A stretch of DNA of 64,000 bases. Source: Bin34 sp963422415 (GTDB taxonomy: Bacteria; Chloroflexota; Anaerolineae; Caldilineales; Caldilineaceae). The stretch covers positions 2,666,001 through 2,730,000 of the forward strand of contig OY729430.1 in NCBI GenBank assembly GCA_963422415.1. Reading direction: 5' to 3'. Below the pieces are notes generated by a model that did not search any database, was not told the DNA's origin, and was given only the letters and a program-made list of their open reading frames with translations. Both the position numbers and the translations under genes were made by a program. Positions 26,620 to 35,263 of the stretch are shown here, piece after piece (position 1 is the stretch's first letter; each line of letters begins with the position of its first letter).

Positions 26620-27822
26620 CTAGCAGGCGAAATCCCGATATTCCGGGGGCAGGGCATCCCGTACTCCAAGCGTCACCGCGGTTCTGAACAGAAATCGTTC
26701 CGTCATTCCAGCCAAATACTCCCCGATCGCCGTTTCGGGAGCGGACTCGGGTCCTGTCCAGGTCGGCAGTTGGAAAATCCGGTCCACGGGACCGTCCCGG
26801 TACGCCTGAAAGACTCCCACCAGAGTCTCGATCCCCTCTTCAATCCGGCGGCGTACATCGTCATGCCGGAAATAATGCAGATACAGGAATTCCCTCAACT
26901 CTCGGTTCATCGCGTGCACCTCTTCGGAGTGGTCCGCCAGATTGGCGTCTTGGCGCCGCACGTCGGCCAAGGATTCCACTTGTGCCTCCGCCAGATTGTG
27001 GGATGTCACCGCCAGACAGTCCCGCACCTGGTATGCCATCATGGCGGAAATCAATTTCGTGCGGTTCGCCGTGCGACTCAGATCCAAGTCCTGCATCGCC
27101 CCAATCTCCGGCTGCGCCAGAAGTTCCACAAACAACGCAAGGTGGGCCATGCCTTGCAGCGGCGCGTCCAGATTCGGACTCAAGCGGCTGCAGAGAAAGT
27201 CGTCCACATCACTGCTGTAATACGCGATGCCATCCGCGAGGTTGGCCAACTGGGCCTCCAAGGTAGCGCGTTCCTGCGGGTTGTAACCCACGACCTGACC
27301 CGGCGTGAACTGCGGGCTGTGCTTGCAGATGCCTTCCCGCACTTCGTAAGTCAGGTTCAGACCCTTTTGGGCCGGTGTCCGTTGTTCCAGACAGGTCACG
27401 AGCCGGTAGGTGTAGTTTTGATGGTTAAAGCCACCGACTTCCCTCATCAGTGCATTCAACGTATCCTCGCCTGGATGTCCAAAGGGAGGATGGCCCAAGT
27501 CATGCACGAGACAGATGGCTTCCACCAAGTCTTCATTGCAGCTCAAGGTGCGTGCCAGGGTACGACCAATCTGGGCCACTTCCAAGGAGTGGGTCAGGCG
27601 GTTGCGGCAGACATCGCCGCGCGGTTGAGCTCGGACTTGCGTCTTGTCTGCCATGCGGCGAAAGGCGTTGGTGTGGATGATGCGATCCCGATCTCGCTGA
27701 AACGCCGTGCGAAGCGGATCCTCGGCCTCGATCCGCCGCCGGCCCCGTGAATCTCCACTGTACATGGCATAGGGCGCCAGCATCCGCCTCTCTCGACATT
27801 CCAAGGCATGCCGATCGTTCAA
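26620..27822 (-). CDS. dgt: Deoxyguanosinetriphosphate triphosphohydrolase-like HD protein
   Basis: About 400 residues. The family start LLAPYA..SG.SRGRR is seen as RRMLAPYAMYSGDSRGRR. HD metal ligands are in RLTHSLEVAQIGRT, LVHDLGHPPFGHPGED and, later, LADGIAYYSSDVDD. The TTG at 27820-27822 is chosen because the family N-terminus begins there, 9 bases after the SDR gene stop. The open frame continues upstream for 140 codons inside the SDR gene, but only as a shadow. It would hydrolyse dGTP or related dNTPs, helping pool balance. Confidence 0.93.
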   Translation of the reverse strand: MNDRHALECRERRMLAPYAMYSGDSRGRRRIEAEDPLRTAFQRDRDRIIHTNAFRRMADKTQVRAQPRGDVCRNRLTHSLEVAQIGRTLARTLSCNEDLVEAICLVHDLGHPPFGHPGEDTLNALMREVGGFNHQNYTYRLVTCLEQRTPAQKGLNLTYEVREGICKHSPQFTPGQVVGYNPQERATLEAQLANLADGIAYYSSDVDDFLCSRLSPNLDAPLQGMAHLALFVELLAQPEIGAMQDLDLSRTANRTKLISAMMAYQVRDCLAVTSHNLAEAQVESLADVRRQDANLADHSEEVHAMNRELREFLYLHYFRHDDVRRRIEEGIETLVGVFQAYRDGPVDRIFQLPTWTGPESAPETAIGEYLAGMTERFLFRTAVTLGVRDALPPEYRDFAC

Positions 27823-27830
27823 GGAGTTAC

Positions 27831-28571
27831 CTACGCCGCCGGCCCTATGCTTTCGCCGCCGTCCACATGAAGCAACGCGCCCGTCATGTACGGTGACCGG
27901 GCAACAAACTTCACGGCACGGGTAATGTCTGCCGGTGTGCCCCAGCGGCCCAGCAATGTCCGGCGGGCAATGCGTTGGCGGGCCGTGCGTGACATTTCGT
28001 CCGGAGGCAATACAGGACCTGCCACGATCCCGTTGACGCGTATCCGAGGGGCCAATTCCAGGGCAAGTTGGCGCGTCAGCGCCTCCATCCCTGACTTGGC
28101 CACTGCGTGTGCCGTAAATCCAGGCAGCGGCCTGCGAATGGTCAGATCCAGCAAATTGAGCACCGTAGGGTCCGAGGCGGCCTGCAACAACGGGAGGCAT
28201 TCCTGGCACAGATACAGGCATCCGTCCGTGGACGCGCGAGTGACATGTCGCCAAGTCTTGTATTGGCCCAGCGGGATTGCCTCGCGCACAAAGGGACTGG
28301 CCGAATTCACCAGCAAGTCAAGTCGGTGCGTCATCGTGGACAAGGCAATCCGCACTTCCTGAACATCAGCCAAGCTGGAAATATCACACCGCATCGCCCG
28401 GGATGCACTGCCGAGCTCTTGCAGCTCACGCAACGTATCGGCAGCCGCCTTCTGGGAATGGTGAAAGCTGAAAGAGACATGGGCCCCGGCCCGGGCCAGA
28501 GTCAGACAGATTTCGCGTCCGAGACGTCGTGCGCCGCCGCTGACAAAGACGTAGGCGCCGCGCAGTTCCAT
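27831..28571 (-). CDS. SDR oxidoreductase, pteridine-reductase-like, with altered active site
   Basis: 246 residues. The cofactor loop is SGGARRLGREI and the NSASPF segment replaces NNAG, as in pteridine reductases. Asp142 takes the place of the usual Ser. The Tyr of the YxxxK pair is replaced: the sequence reads AHAVAKSG with His155 and Lys159. The rest (LALELAPRIRVNGIVAGPVL) is standard. It may be a weakened or changed enzyme, or His may act as acid. ATG 28569-28571 is the likely start; a TTG further up is open. It is co-oriented with dgt. Confidence 0.85.
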   Translation of the reverse strand: MELRGAYVFVSGGARRLGREICLTLARAGAHVSFSFHHSQKAAADTLRELQELGSASRAMRCDISSLADVQEVRIALSTMTHRLDLLVNSASPFVREAIPLGQYKTWRHVTRASTDGCLYLCQECLPLLQAASDPTVLNLLDLTIRRPLPGFTAHAVAKSGMEALTRQLALELAPRIRVNGIVAGPVLPPDEMSRTARQRIARRTLLGRWGTPADITRAVKFVARSPYMTGALLHVDGGESIGPAA

Positions 28572-28680
28572 GCCAAGTGCCAAAGTTCCTGTTACACTAG
28601 TCAGTTCCGACAATGTCCATCATTATGGCACAGGAATTCGCTGGCGGACCGCGGTGGACTTGTCAGAGAATTCCCACAGT

Positions 28681-28711
28681 TTGGCTGCAACGTCGGCTCA
28701 ACCCTTATAAT
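28681..28711 (+). promoter_or_regulatory. Promoter of the S1-domain protein gene
   Basis: TTGGCT (28681-28686) and TATAAT (28706-28711) with a 19-base spacer, about 65 bases before the ATG at 28777. The -10 is perfect; the spacing is long. Confidence 0.5.
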
Positions 28712-28776
28712 GTGTCATAACGAGGGGACCTTGGACAGTGGACAGTGCCCCCAAGGATCACAGGAGCAGTGGCAAC

Positions 28777-29865
28777 ATGGCCGAGACGGATGCTCAAGAA
28801 CCCCAGACCCAAGAGGAAAATGTTGTGACGGAAACAGCCCAAGCTGCATCCCTAGGCAATGCCCAGCCTGTCAAAGCAACCAAGGCCAAACAACCCCAAA
28901 AGACCGTCTTCTTGCTGCGCAAAGGAGACATGCGTATGGGCACGGTCAAGAAGGTCATGGAAGAAAGGGGAGCCTTCGTTGACATTGGCGTAGGCCGAGA
29001 TGGCTTTTTGCCCAAACGGCAGTTCCGCCGCCAGTTTCGCTTTGACAATGCCAAACTAGAAGGGTTTCAGGCCTCCCGATTCATCAAGGAAGGAGACGAA
29101 AGACGGTTCTGGATTCACAGTCTGGATCGCGAGAAGAATACCATTGTCCTGACTCTGGTACGGCCTGACTTTAAGCCCATCCAAAAGCTGCAGATCGGGG
29201 AAAAACGCCGCGGTTACGTGCAGTCCGTACTTGACATTGGCGCCTTCGTTGACATTGGATCCGACAAGGACGCCTTGCTTCCTGTGTCGCGCCTTTCCCA
29301 AGAACACATTGTCGATATTCATCGCGAGCTCAAGGAAGGCGATGAGATGGACGTGTGGGTTTCGGAAGTCCGCATGCCCAAGGGGAAAAAATGGCAAATC
29401 AACGTCAGAGGGTTGCCACCCGACATCAAGACCATAGATGACTTGCAGCGCGGCTCCAAGATCACAGGCAAGGTTACCGGTTTCAAAAAGGAGGGCGCGC
29501 TGCTTGACGTGCAAGTCGGCGAGAACGCCCTGTTGCCCGTGAGCGAAATCGCATACGACTACATTGAAGAAGCCTCCAAGGTTCTGGAAGTGGGACAGGA
29601 GCTGGAAGTGCTGGTCATGCGCGTCAGCTCCCGCCGCAGGCAGGTGGAGGTCAGCCTCAAGCGACTTCAGGCACCGCCGGAAGAGGAAAAATATGAGGAT
29701 AGCTTCGTCGATCACGGCCCCCCTTTGAGCGTCATGGAACTGGCCTTTATCAAGGCACAGCAGTCCAATGACAATGCCAAGAAGAAGAAGCGTAAAAAAG
29801 GTCGCGCCCAGACCAATCCGGAACAAGAGGACATTTTCGCACGGACTCTGAAGTCGAGCGTCTGA
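28777..29865 (+). CDS. S1 RNA-binding domain protein (three S1 repeats)
   Basis: About 362 residues. After an acidic Gln/Glu-rich head come three OB-fold S1 domains starting near MRMGTVKKVMEERGAFVDIG, KRRGYVQSVLDIGAFVDIG and KITGKVTGFKKEGALLDV. A basic tail (KKKKRKKGRAQ) may touch RNA. AGGAG lies 10 bases before the ATG. It is shorter than ribosomal protein S1 and resembles S1-like proteins of non-proteobacterial lineages, likely acting in translation or RNA handling. Confidence 0.88.
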   Translation: MAETDAQEPQTQEENVVTETAQAASLGNAQPVKATKAKQPQKTVFLLRKGDMRMGTVKKVMEERGAFVDIGVGRDGFLPKRQFRRQFRFDNAKLEGFQASRFIKEGDERRFWIHSLDREKNTIVLTLVRPDFKPIQKLQIGEKRRGYVQSVLDIGAFVDIGSDKDALLPVSRLSQEHIVDIHRELKEGDEMDVWVSEVRMPKGKKWQINVRGLPPDIKTIDDLQRGSKITGKVTGFKKEGALLDVQVGENALLPVSEIAYDYIEEASKVLEVGQELEVLVMRVSSRRRQVEVSLKRLQAPPEEEKYEDSFVDHGPPLSVMELAFIKAQQSNDNAKKKKRKKGRAQTNPEQEDIFARTLKSSV

Positions 29866-30001
29866 CGGCATCCCGCAGCCGTTCAGGCAATGTGCCAAAC
29901 ACCGGGATTGTGCACCACAGCCGCGCACCCAACATTTGTTGCCATGGGCCTCAGGGACAGCGTTTGCGGTGTTGGGTACGCTTGGGCCGGATGCCAAGGC
30001 C

Positions 30002-32401
30002 ATGATCCGGGTTCTTTATACATCGCGAGACCCACTTGTCCTCTCCAATGACGGAGTGGCCGTCATTGTGTCTCATGTTGCTCCGGAAGCATCGACGGAG
30101 AGGGGCACCCTTTGCGGCGTCGTTTCGTTTCCGGTCTTGGCTGGCTTCCACGACTCCGCGGATTCCGCCAGCCTGCTGGCCAGCATTACAAACTATATAA
30201 AGGAAAGCTACTATCAGTCGTCGGCCCGAGGGTTGTACGCGCTGCAGGCCGTGATGGAGGGTCTGCACCTATATGTACAGTTTCTGAACGACAGTTCCTT
30301 GCGGGATCATCCCATTACCGGTGCCGTGACTCTGGCCGAAGTCAAGGATTCCATGCTCTATGTGGTCTACAGCGGTCACACCCTACACGTAGTGGTCAAG
30401 TACGGGACCGCCGATACATTTCCCGCGCAGCGGCTGGATACGGACCTTCTGGTTGGCAGTCCCGGACAACTGCAGGTGTGCGACTACCAGACGGAGCTGA
30501 ACCACAAGGGTCTGTTCTTTCAAGGCACAGATGCTTGGTACCGCTCCCGCGAAACGACCCAGGCACAAAATGTCCTGAAGCAGGACCTGGTACAGGCGGT
30601 AGCCGAGGCTGTCGATGCGGAGGGCATCGTCAACATCCAGCCCTTTGAAAGGCGAAATCCGGATCAGAGGATGCCAGGCTTGCTCATGGGATTTCCGTCA
30701 CCGGTCAACACAAATCCCCGCAAGAGCACGCATACTTTTGTGACCCCGAAAGAAAGAGTAGAGGCTGCATCAACGCCGGAAATCCCGACGGGAACCTCGG
30801 AACCCACCGCGGAAGTGGCGTCGCAGCCGATGCCAGAGGGGACACGGACCGAAGTGAACGCAAAACTGGAACTCCAAAGCGCTTTGGAAACGCTCGATCC
30901 CGACAAGCCCCGAGTGCCGCAATTCGTGCGCAAGGTAGCTGGGAACACCGGCTATCGGTTGACCCGCTGGATCAGTGAAGTCTTCCCGGATCCGCAAGCC
31001 GAGGCCGAGGCCCTGCCTAGCCCTGCAACCCAGCCGGCAAGCCCGCGCGAACTCCAGACTCCCGTGACGCCCACCGCGAATCAGTCTCCTGCTTCTACCA
31101 AAGACAAGGTGCCCGCGGCATCCGACCCTCATTCCCTGTACCAAGTGTTACGCCAAGTTCAGAACCGGTACGAAACCAACCTCAAGGGGCAAGACCAGGA
31201 CAGTGCAACCCAGAAGCGGCCTTGGGCCGGCATGACTCTGCTGCTGCTTCTGGTTATCGTGCCTCTAGCGACCTGGATTGCCTACGCGGTACGCGACGTT
31301 CCAGACGCCAGCGATATCAACAGCATGGCCCAAACAACGCAACAGTACTTGGATGCGGCCCGCGCCTTTCTATTGCGCGATCAATTGGATCAGGCACAAC
31401 AGGAGTTGCAACGGGCGCGCAACCTCATTCAATCCCATCGGGATCTGGGGGGACTGACTCCCCAGTCGAAAGTGTTGCAGCACGAATTGAACGCCCTATG
31501 GTTGGAGGCATTCAAAATCGTGCCTCTGGTTGGCCTCACCGTCCCCTTGCTGACCTTTGATCGCGATGAGGAGCCCGAAAAAGTGAGCGTCAATATCCAG
31601 GATCTCTTTCTGCTGATGGACAACCAGGGAAGTCAGGTGGTGAAGCACCGCCTGGACCTGATTGATACCGAGGCACAGAATCATCGGCAAGTGATTTTGC
31701 AAGAAGGGGATCTGGTGGATGGCGTGCGAGTAGGGCACATTGTGGACATGGCTTTCCAACCTACCAAGACGGCGCACAGCGACAAGCCCAGCCTGTATAT
31801 GCTGGATGCCCAACGCAACATTTTCCAATACAATGACACGGACCATGTATCAGCCGTGGATCTGGGTCAGAAGGCTATCTGGGAAAAGCCGCTGTTGCTT
31901 GATTTTTATTCCAACCGCATGTACGTCGCCGATGCCGGCCTAGGCCAAATCTGGCGATACAACCTCAACAGTGCCAATGTGCAGCAGGAGGCGTGGCTTG
32001 CGGAACCGACCAACCTGAGTTCGGCCATCCGCCTGCATGTTGACACCGAGATCTGGCTTTTGCTTGACAACAACTCTATCGTTGTATATGGCAGTGACCA
32101 GGATCCCGTAAATCCGGCCAACATCCAGAAGCCCTTTGCCTTGCATTCGGCCATAGCCTTGGAGAGCCAGTTTGTAGACTTGGAGATCGGAGCCAATCAA
32201 AGCAACTATCTGCTGCTGCCGGATCCCGGTCAAAAGAGTATTCTGGTCTTGGACAAGCAAACGGGAGACTTTCTTTATCGGCTGGTGGCTCCGGAAGGGG
32301 TCGGGGATGATTTCGATCGGTTGCGGGACATCAATCTACATCGGGACCAGCTGTACATTTTAACTCGGGATTCCCTGTATCAGCACGGCTTTGCTCCCTG
32401 A
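30002..32401 (+). CDS. Membrane protein: PPM-phosphatase-like domain, TM helix, β-propeller-like domain
   Basis: About 799 residues. The first 230 look like a degenerate PPM/PP2C fold (ARGLYALQAVMEGLHLYVQ, ITGAVTLAEVKDSMLYVVYSG), but the metal-binding Asp residues I would expect are not evident. A Pro/Thr/Glu-rich linker follows, then one transmembrane helix (MTLLLLLVIVPLATWIAYAV). The outer part of about 320 residues has repeated β-strand patterns like an NHL/YVTN propeller (MYVADAGLGQIWRYN, ILVLDKQTGDFLY). ATG at 30002 is chosen; a TTG 22 codons upstream is open. The domain order is one I associate with Chloroflexota. Function unknown, perhaps a sensor or scaffold. Confidence 0.8.
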   Translation: MIRVLYTSRDPLVLSNDGVAVIVSHVAPEASTERGTLCGVVSFPVLAGFHDSADSASLLASITNYIKESYYQSSARGLYALQAVMEGLHLYVQFLNDSSLRDHPITGAVTLAEVKDSMLYVVYSGHTLHVVVKYGTADTFPAQRLDTDLLVGSPGQLQVCDYQTELNHKGLFFQGTDAWYRSRETTQAQNVLKQDLVQAVAEAVDAEGIVNIQPFERRNPDQRMPGLLMGFPSPVNTNPRKSTHTFVTPKERVEAASTPEIPTGTSEPTAEVASQPMPEGTRTEVNAKLELQSALETLDPDKPRVPQFVRKVAGNTGYRLTRWISEVFPDPQAEAEALPSPATQPASPRELQTPVTPTANQSPASTKDKVPAASDPHSLYQVLRQVQNRYETNLKGQDQDSATQKRPWAGMTLLLLLVIVPLATWIAYAVRDVPDASDINSMAQTTQQYLDAARAFLLRDQLDQAQQELQRARNLIQSHRDLGGLTPQSKVLQHELNALWLEAFKIVPLVGLTVPLLTFDRDEEPEKVSVNIQDLFLLMDNQGSQVVKHRLDLIDTEAQNHRQVILQEGDLVDGVRVGHIVDMAFQPTKTAHSDKPSLYMLDAQRNIFQYNDTDHVSAVDLGQKAIWEKPLLLDFYSNRMYVADAGLGQIWRYNLNSANVQQEAWLAEPTNLSSAIRLHVDTEIWLLLDNNSIVVYGSDQDPVNPANIQKPFALHSAIALESQFVDLEIGANQSNYLLLPDPGQKSILVLDKQTGDFLYRLVAPEGVGDDFDRLRDINLHRDQLYILTRDSLYQHGFAP

Positions 32402-32491
32402 CCCTTCCGGGCGAGGCCTATGTGGATTGCACCCCTTCATCTCGCCTGCCTGGAGTTTTCTGAACGGTGGTCTTGACGGACACTTCCTGCC

Positions 32492-33643
32492 ATGAATCAG
32501 CAAAACCTCATCAAAGAAGATATGCACAACACCGAATTCTCGACGACGGCCGACACGAAAGTGTCGGCGCAGGCTCCAGGGATCATTCTGGTCATAGTGG
32601 CCAGCGCCATCGCCGCTCTGATTCTTCTGCTGTCGTTTCAGCATCTGTACCAATGGACCTTCAAGCTGTCGTACCAATCCATTCCGGCGATAGCCCCCCT
32701 GCAGATTGCCGAGCCCGAAATTTCTGTCACGAACACGAAGGAGAAGAGCGCAACAGAGCTTCCAGCCCCTTCGGCCCCCATCTACTATCCTCCCTTGGCT
32801 GTGGAACCGCAATTCGTTGCGGTTCAGACGGCAGAACGACTGAACATACTCTTGCTGGGCTCTGACCGGCGTCCCGATGAACAGGACTTTCCGCGCACGG
32901 ACTCCTTGATGCTGCTCAGCTGGGATCAGCAGGCCAACACCGTTGATCTGCTATCCCTGCCCCGGGACCTGTGGGTACCGGTGCCCGGACAAACACCCAC
33001 CAAGCTCAATCTGGTGTACTCCATTGGCGAACACGAGACGTGGGGCGGTGGGATACCCTTGCTCATCGACACCATTGAAGCCCTGATCAATCAGCCCATC
33101 CACCACCATCTCTGGCTGAACTTCGATGGATTCATTCATATTGTGGACCAGATCGGGGGCCTTCCCATCTATGTGCCTTGGTCTATTCAGGACGAAAAAT
33201 ATCCCACTGCAGACTACGGTTTTGAGGTGTTTGAGTTGGAGGCGGGATACCATGTACTGGATGGCGCGACAGCCTTGCAATATGCCCGCACCCGCACACA
33301 GGATGGCGACTTCAACCGTATCGGGCGACAACAGGCCGTAGTGCAAGCCTTCATCCAACAGGTCACGAATCCAGCCAATTCCGCTCGCCTCCTTCTGGCT
33401 GCACCGGACATTTTGCGCACCCTGAGCTACAGCTTGCAGTCCGATCTGTCCATCCCTGAATTTCTGCAGCTGGCCCGGCAGGCAGCCAACCCCCCTCAAA
33501 TCGGTATCACATTGGTCGTGGACAGCCACATGGGCATCGAGAGTTATTCCGACGAAGGGATGTGGGTCCTGGTGCCCGATCGGTCCGAGCTCCGCGAGGC
33601 TTTCCAGGAATTCTTCCAAGTTGCCCAAGTGAACCTGCCTTAG
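32492..33643 (+). CDS. LytR-CpsA-Psr (LCP) family protein
   Basis: 383 residues. An N-terminal membrane anchor (GIILVIVASAIAALILLLSF) is followed by a linker and the LCP domain: NILLLGSDRRPDE, RTDSLMLLSW, LLSLPRDLWVPVPG, KLNLVYSIG and YARTRTQDGDFNRIGRQQ. These hold the Arg and Asp residues that bind the polyprenyl-pyrophosphate substrate. LCP enzymes attach glycopolymers to the cell wall or to proteins outside the membrane. It follows the propeller protein by 90 bases and may share its transcript. Confidence 0.93.
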   Translation: MNQQNLIKEDMHNTEFSTTADTKVSAQAPGIILVIVASAIAALILLLSFQHLYQWTFKLSYQSIPAIAPLQIAEPEISVTNTKEKSATELPAPSAPIYYPPLAVEPQFVAVQTAERLNILLLGSDRRPDEQDFPRTDSLMLLSWDQQANTVDLLSLPRDLWVPVPGQTPTKLNLVYSIGEHETWGGGIPLLIDTIEALINQPIHHHLWLNFDGFIHIVDQIGGLPIYVPWSIQDEKYPTADYGFEVFELEAGYHVLDGATALQYARTRTQDGDFNRIGRQQAVVQAFIQQVTNPANSARLLLAAPDILRTLSYSLQSDLSIPEFLQLARQAANPPQIGITLVVDSHMGIESYSDEGMWVLVPDRSELREAFQEFFQVAQVNLP

Positions 33644-33655
33644 GACCAGTCCACA

Positions 33656-33680
33656 GCCACGGCCCTGCGGTGGCCGTGGC
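33656..33680 (+). terminator. Stem-loop after the LCP gene
   Basis: GCCACGGCC and GGCCGTGGC form a perfect 9-bp stem around a 7-base loop, 13 bases after the stop. No U-tract follows, so termination would be weak or the hairpin may protect the RNA end. Confidence 0.45.
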
Positions 33681-33759
33681 CATCGGGAACAGGACGAGGA
33701 ACAACCGCCTTTGCCAAAATTCTGCAAGCCCATACACGGACACAGACAGCCATAGGCCC

Positions 33760-35214
33760 ATGCAACCCACCAATCTCCTCTTTATCCTCTCTGATCAGCA
33801 TTGTGCCCGGGATGCCGGGTTCATGGGACATGAGCAGGTTCATACACCCCATTTGGACACTCTGGCCGCGGCAGGCACCACGTTCACCGCGGCCTACACG
33901 CCCTGTCCCATCTGTGTACCCGCCCGTGCAGCGCTGGCCACAGGCAGATATGTGCACCGGCTACGGGCTTGGGACAATGCCTTTCCCTTTCAGGGCGAAA
34001 CAGCCAGCTGGCACAGTCGCCTACGGGAGAATGGCCTCCAAGTCGCGTCGATTGGCAAGCTGCATTTTCGCGGCCCACAGGATGACAATGGTTTCACCAC
34101 AGAGATCAATCCCCTGCACATTGTGGACGGAAAGGGCGATCTGCTTGGATGCATTCGCAAGGACCCACCCCGGCGGGACAAGCGACCGGGCATCCTGAAT
34201 GCCGGCCCTGGCAACTCCACCTATCTGGATTATGACCGGCAAAATACCGAGCAGGCCGTGGCTTGGCTCAGAGCACATCAAGCGGACGAACAGCCTTGGA
34301 CACTCTTCCTCTCCTATGTCTGTCCCCATCCACCGTACATTGCGCCCAAGGCCGATTATGACCGATACCCGCAGGGACTGTTGACGGAACCGCCCCAGTC
34401 GGCCGCAGAGACTTGGCCGGATCATCCAGCCCTGGCAGAGTTCCGCCGCTTCTTTCGTCTGGAGCAGGATTTGGGAGATCCCGTCATGCGCAACATGATG
34501 GCCGCGTACTTTGGGGCGTGCACTTTCTTGGACGGGCAAATTGGGCGCGTCCTGAATGAACTGGACAATTTGGGGTTGACCCACAATACGCGAATCATTT
34601 ACACCAGTGATCATGGCGAAAGCCACGGCGCCCGAGGCCTGTACGGCAAGTTCACGATGTACGACGACGCCTGTGCCGTGCCCTTCGTGATGTGCGGCCC
34701 AGGCATACCGGCAGGCCACAGGGAAGCAACACCGATATCACTGCTTGATTGCCACCCTACGATTTTGGAAAGCGCAGACATTGCGCCGACCGAGGAGGAC
34801 GACGCTCTGCCAGGCAAGTCCCTCTTCCGCGTGTTGCAGGATCCACCGACCGACCGCACGGTCTTCAGTGAGTACCATGCCGTGGGCTCGCAGGATGCCC
34901 ATTACATGATCCGAACGCGTCGGTACAAATATATCCACTACATAGGGAGACCGCCGCAACTGTTCGACATGGTGCAAGACAGTTTGGAATGTCACAATGT
35001 CGCGGCGTCCGCCGACTACCAGCAGGTTCTCCAAGAGTGTGAGCGGCGGCTACACGACATTCTGGATCCCGTGGAGGTCAATGCACAGGCCCATCGAGAT
35101 CAGGAGAGACGTGTACGCGAAAACGGAGGACGCAACGCAGTAATCAAGCGGGGCGCCTTTGACAATTCACCTGTGCCGGGCGAAGCGCCCCAATTTCGCA
35201 ACGTCACAGGATAG
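33760..35214 (+). CDS. Sulfatase (formylglycine-dependent, type I)
   Basis: About 484 residues from ATG 33760; the longer open frame reaches into the LCP gene. Metal site NLLFILSDQHCARDAGFMGH is followed by the modification motif CVPAR (Cys52, to become formylglycine) and GRYVHRLRAW. Later YTSDHGESHGARGLYGKFTMYDD supplies the second metal Asp/His pair and a Lys. RTRRYKYIHY is typical near the end. No signal peptide is visible, so a cytoplasmic role on choline-sulfate-like or other sulfate esters is plausible. No FGE gene is in the window. Confidence 0.9.
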   Translation: MQPTNLLFILSDQHCARDAGFMGHEQVHTPHLDTLAAAGTTFTAAYTPCPICVPARAALATGRYVHRLRAWDNAFPFQGETASWHSRLRENGLQVASIGKLHFRGPQDDNGFTTEINPLHIVDGKGDLLGCIRKDPPRRDKRPGILNAGPGNSTYLDYDRQNTEQAVAWLRAHQADEQPWTLFLSYVCPHPPYIAPKADYDRYPQGLLTEPPQSAAETWPDHPALAEFRRFFRLEQDLGDPVMRNMMAAYFGACTFLDGQIGRVLNELDNLGLTHNTRIIYTSDHGESHGARGLYGKFTMYDDACAVPFVMCGPGIPAGHREATPISLLDCHPTILESADIAPTEEDDALPGKSLFRVLQDPPTDRTVFSEYHAVGSQDAHYMIRTRRYKYIHYIGRPPQLFDMVQDSLECHNVAASADYQQVLQECERRLHDILDPVEVNAQAHRDQERRVRENGGRNAVIKRGAFDNSPVPGEAPQFRNVTG

Positions 35215-35227
35215 CCAGCCGGACACG

Positions 35228-35258
35228 ACCCCGGAGGGACAGGCAAACTCCCCCGGGT
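35228..35258. terminator. Possible terminator stem between convergent sulfatase and lon
   Basis: ACCC-GG-GGGA and TCCC-CC-GGGT can pair with two single-base bulges around a 9-base loop. No T-run stands on either side. The convergent position is the main support. Confidence 0.3.
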
Positions 35259-35263
35259 ACACG

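Noticed and set aside
26620..28254. A 544-residue version of the dGTPase-like protein
   Set aside because: The first 140 or so codons overlap the SDR gene in another frame and have no family similarity. The family N-terminus begins at the TTG at 27822.
33562..33759. N-terminal extension of the sulfatase into the LCP gene
   Set aside because: The domain begins immediately after ATG 33760 (NLLFILSDQ). The extension crosses the LCP stop and a stem-loop.
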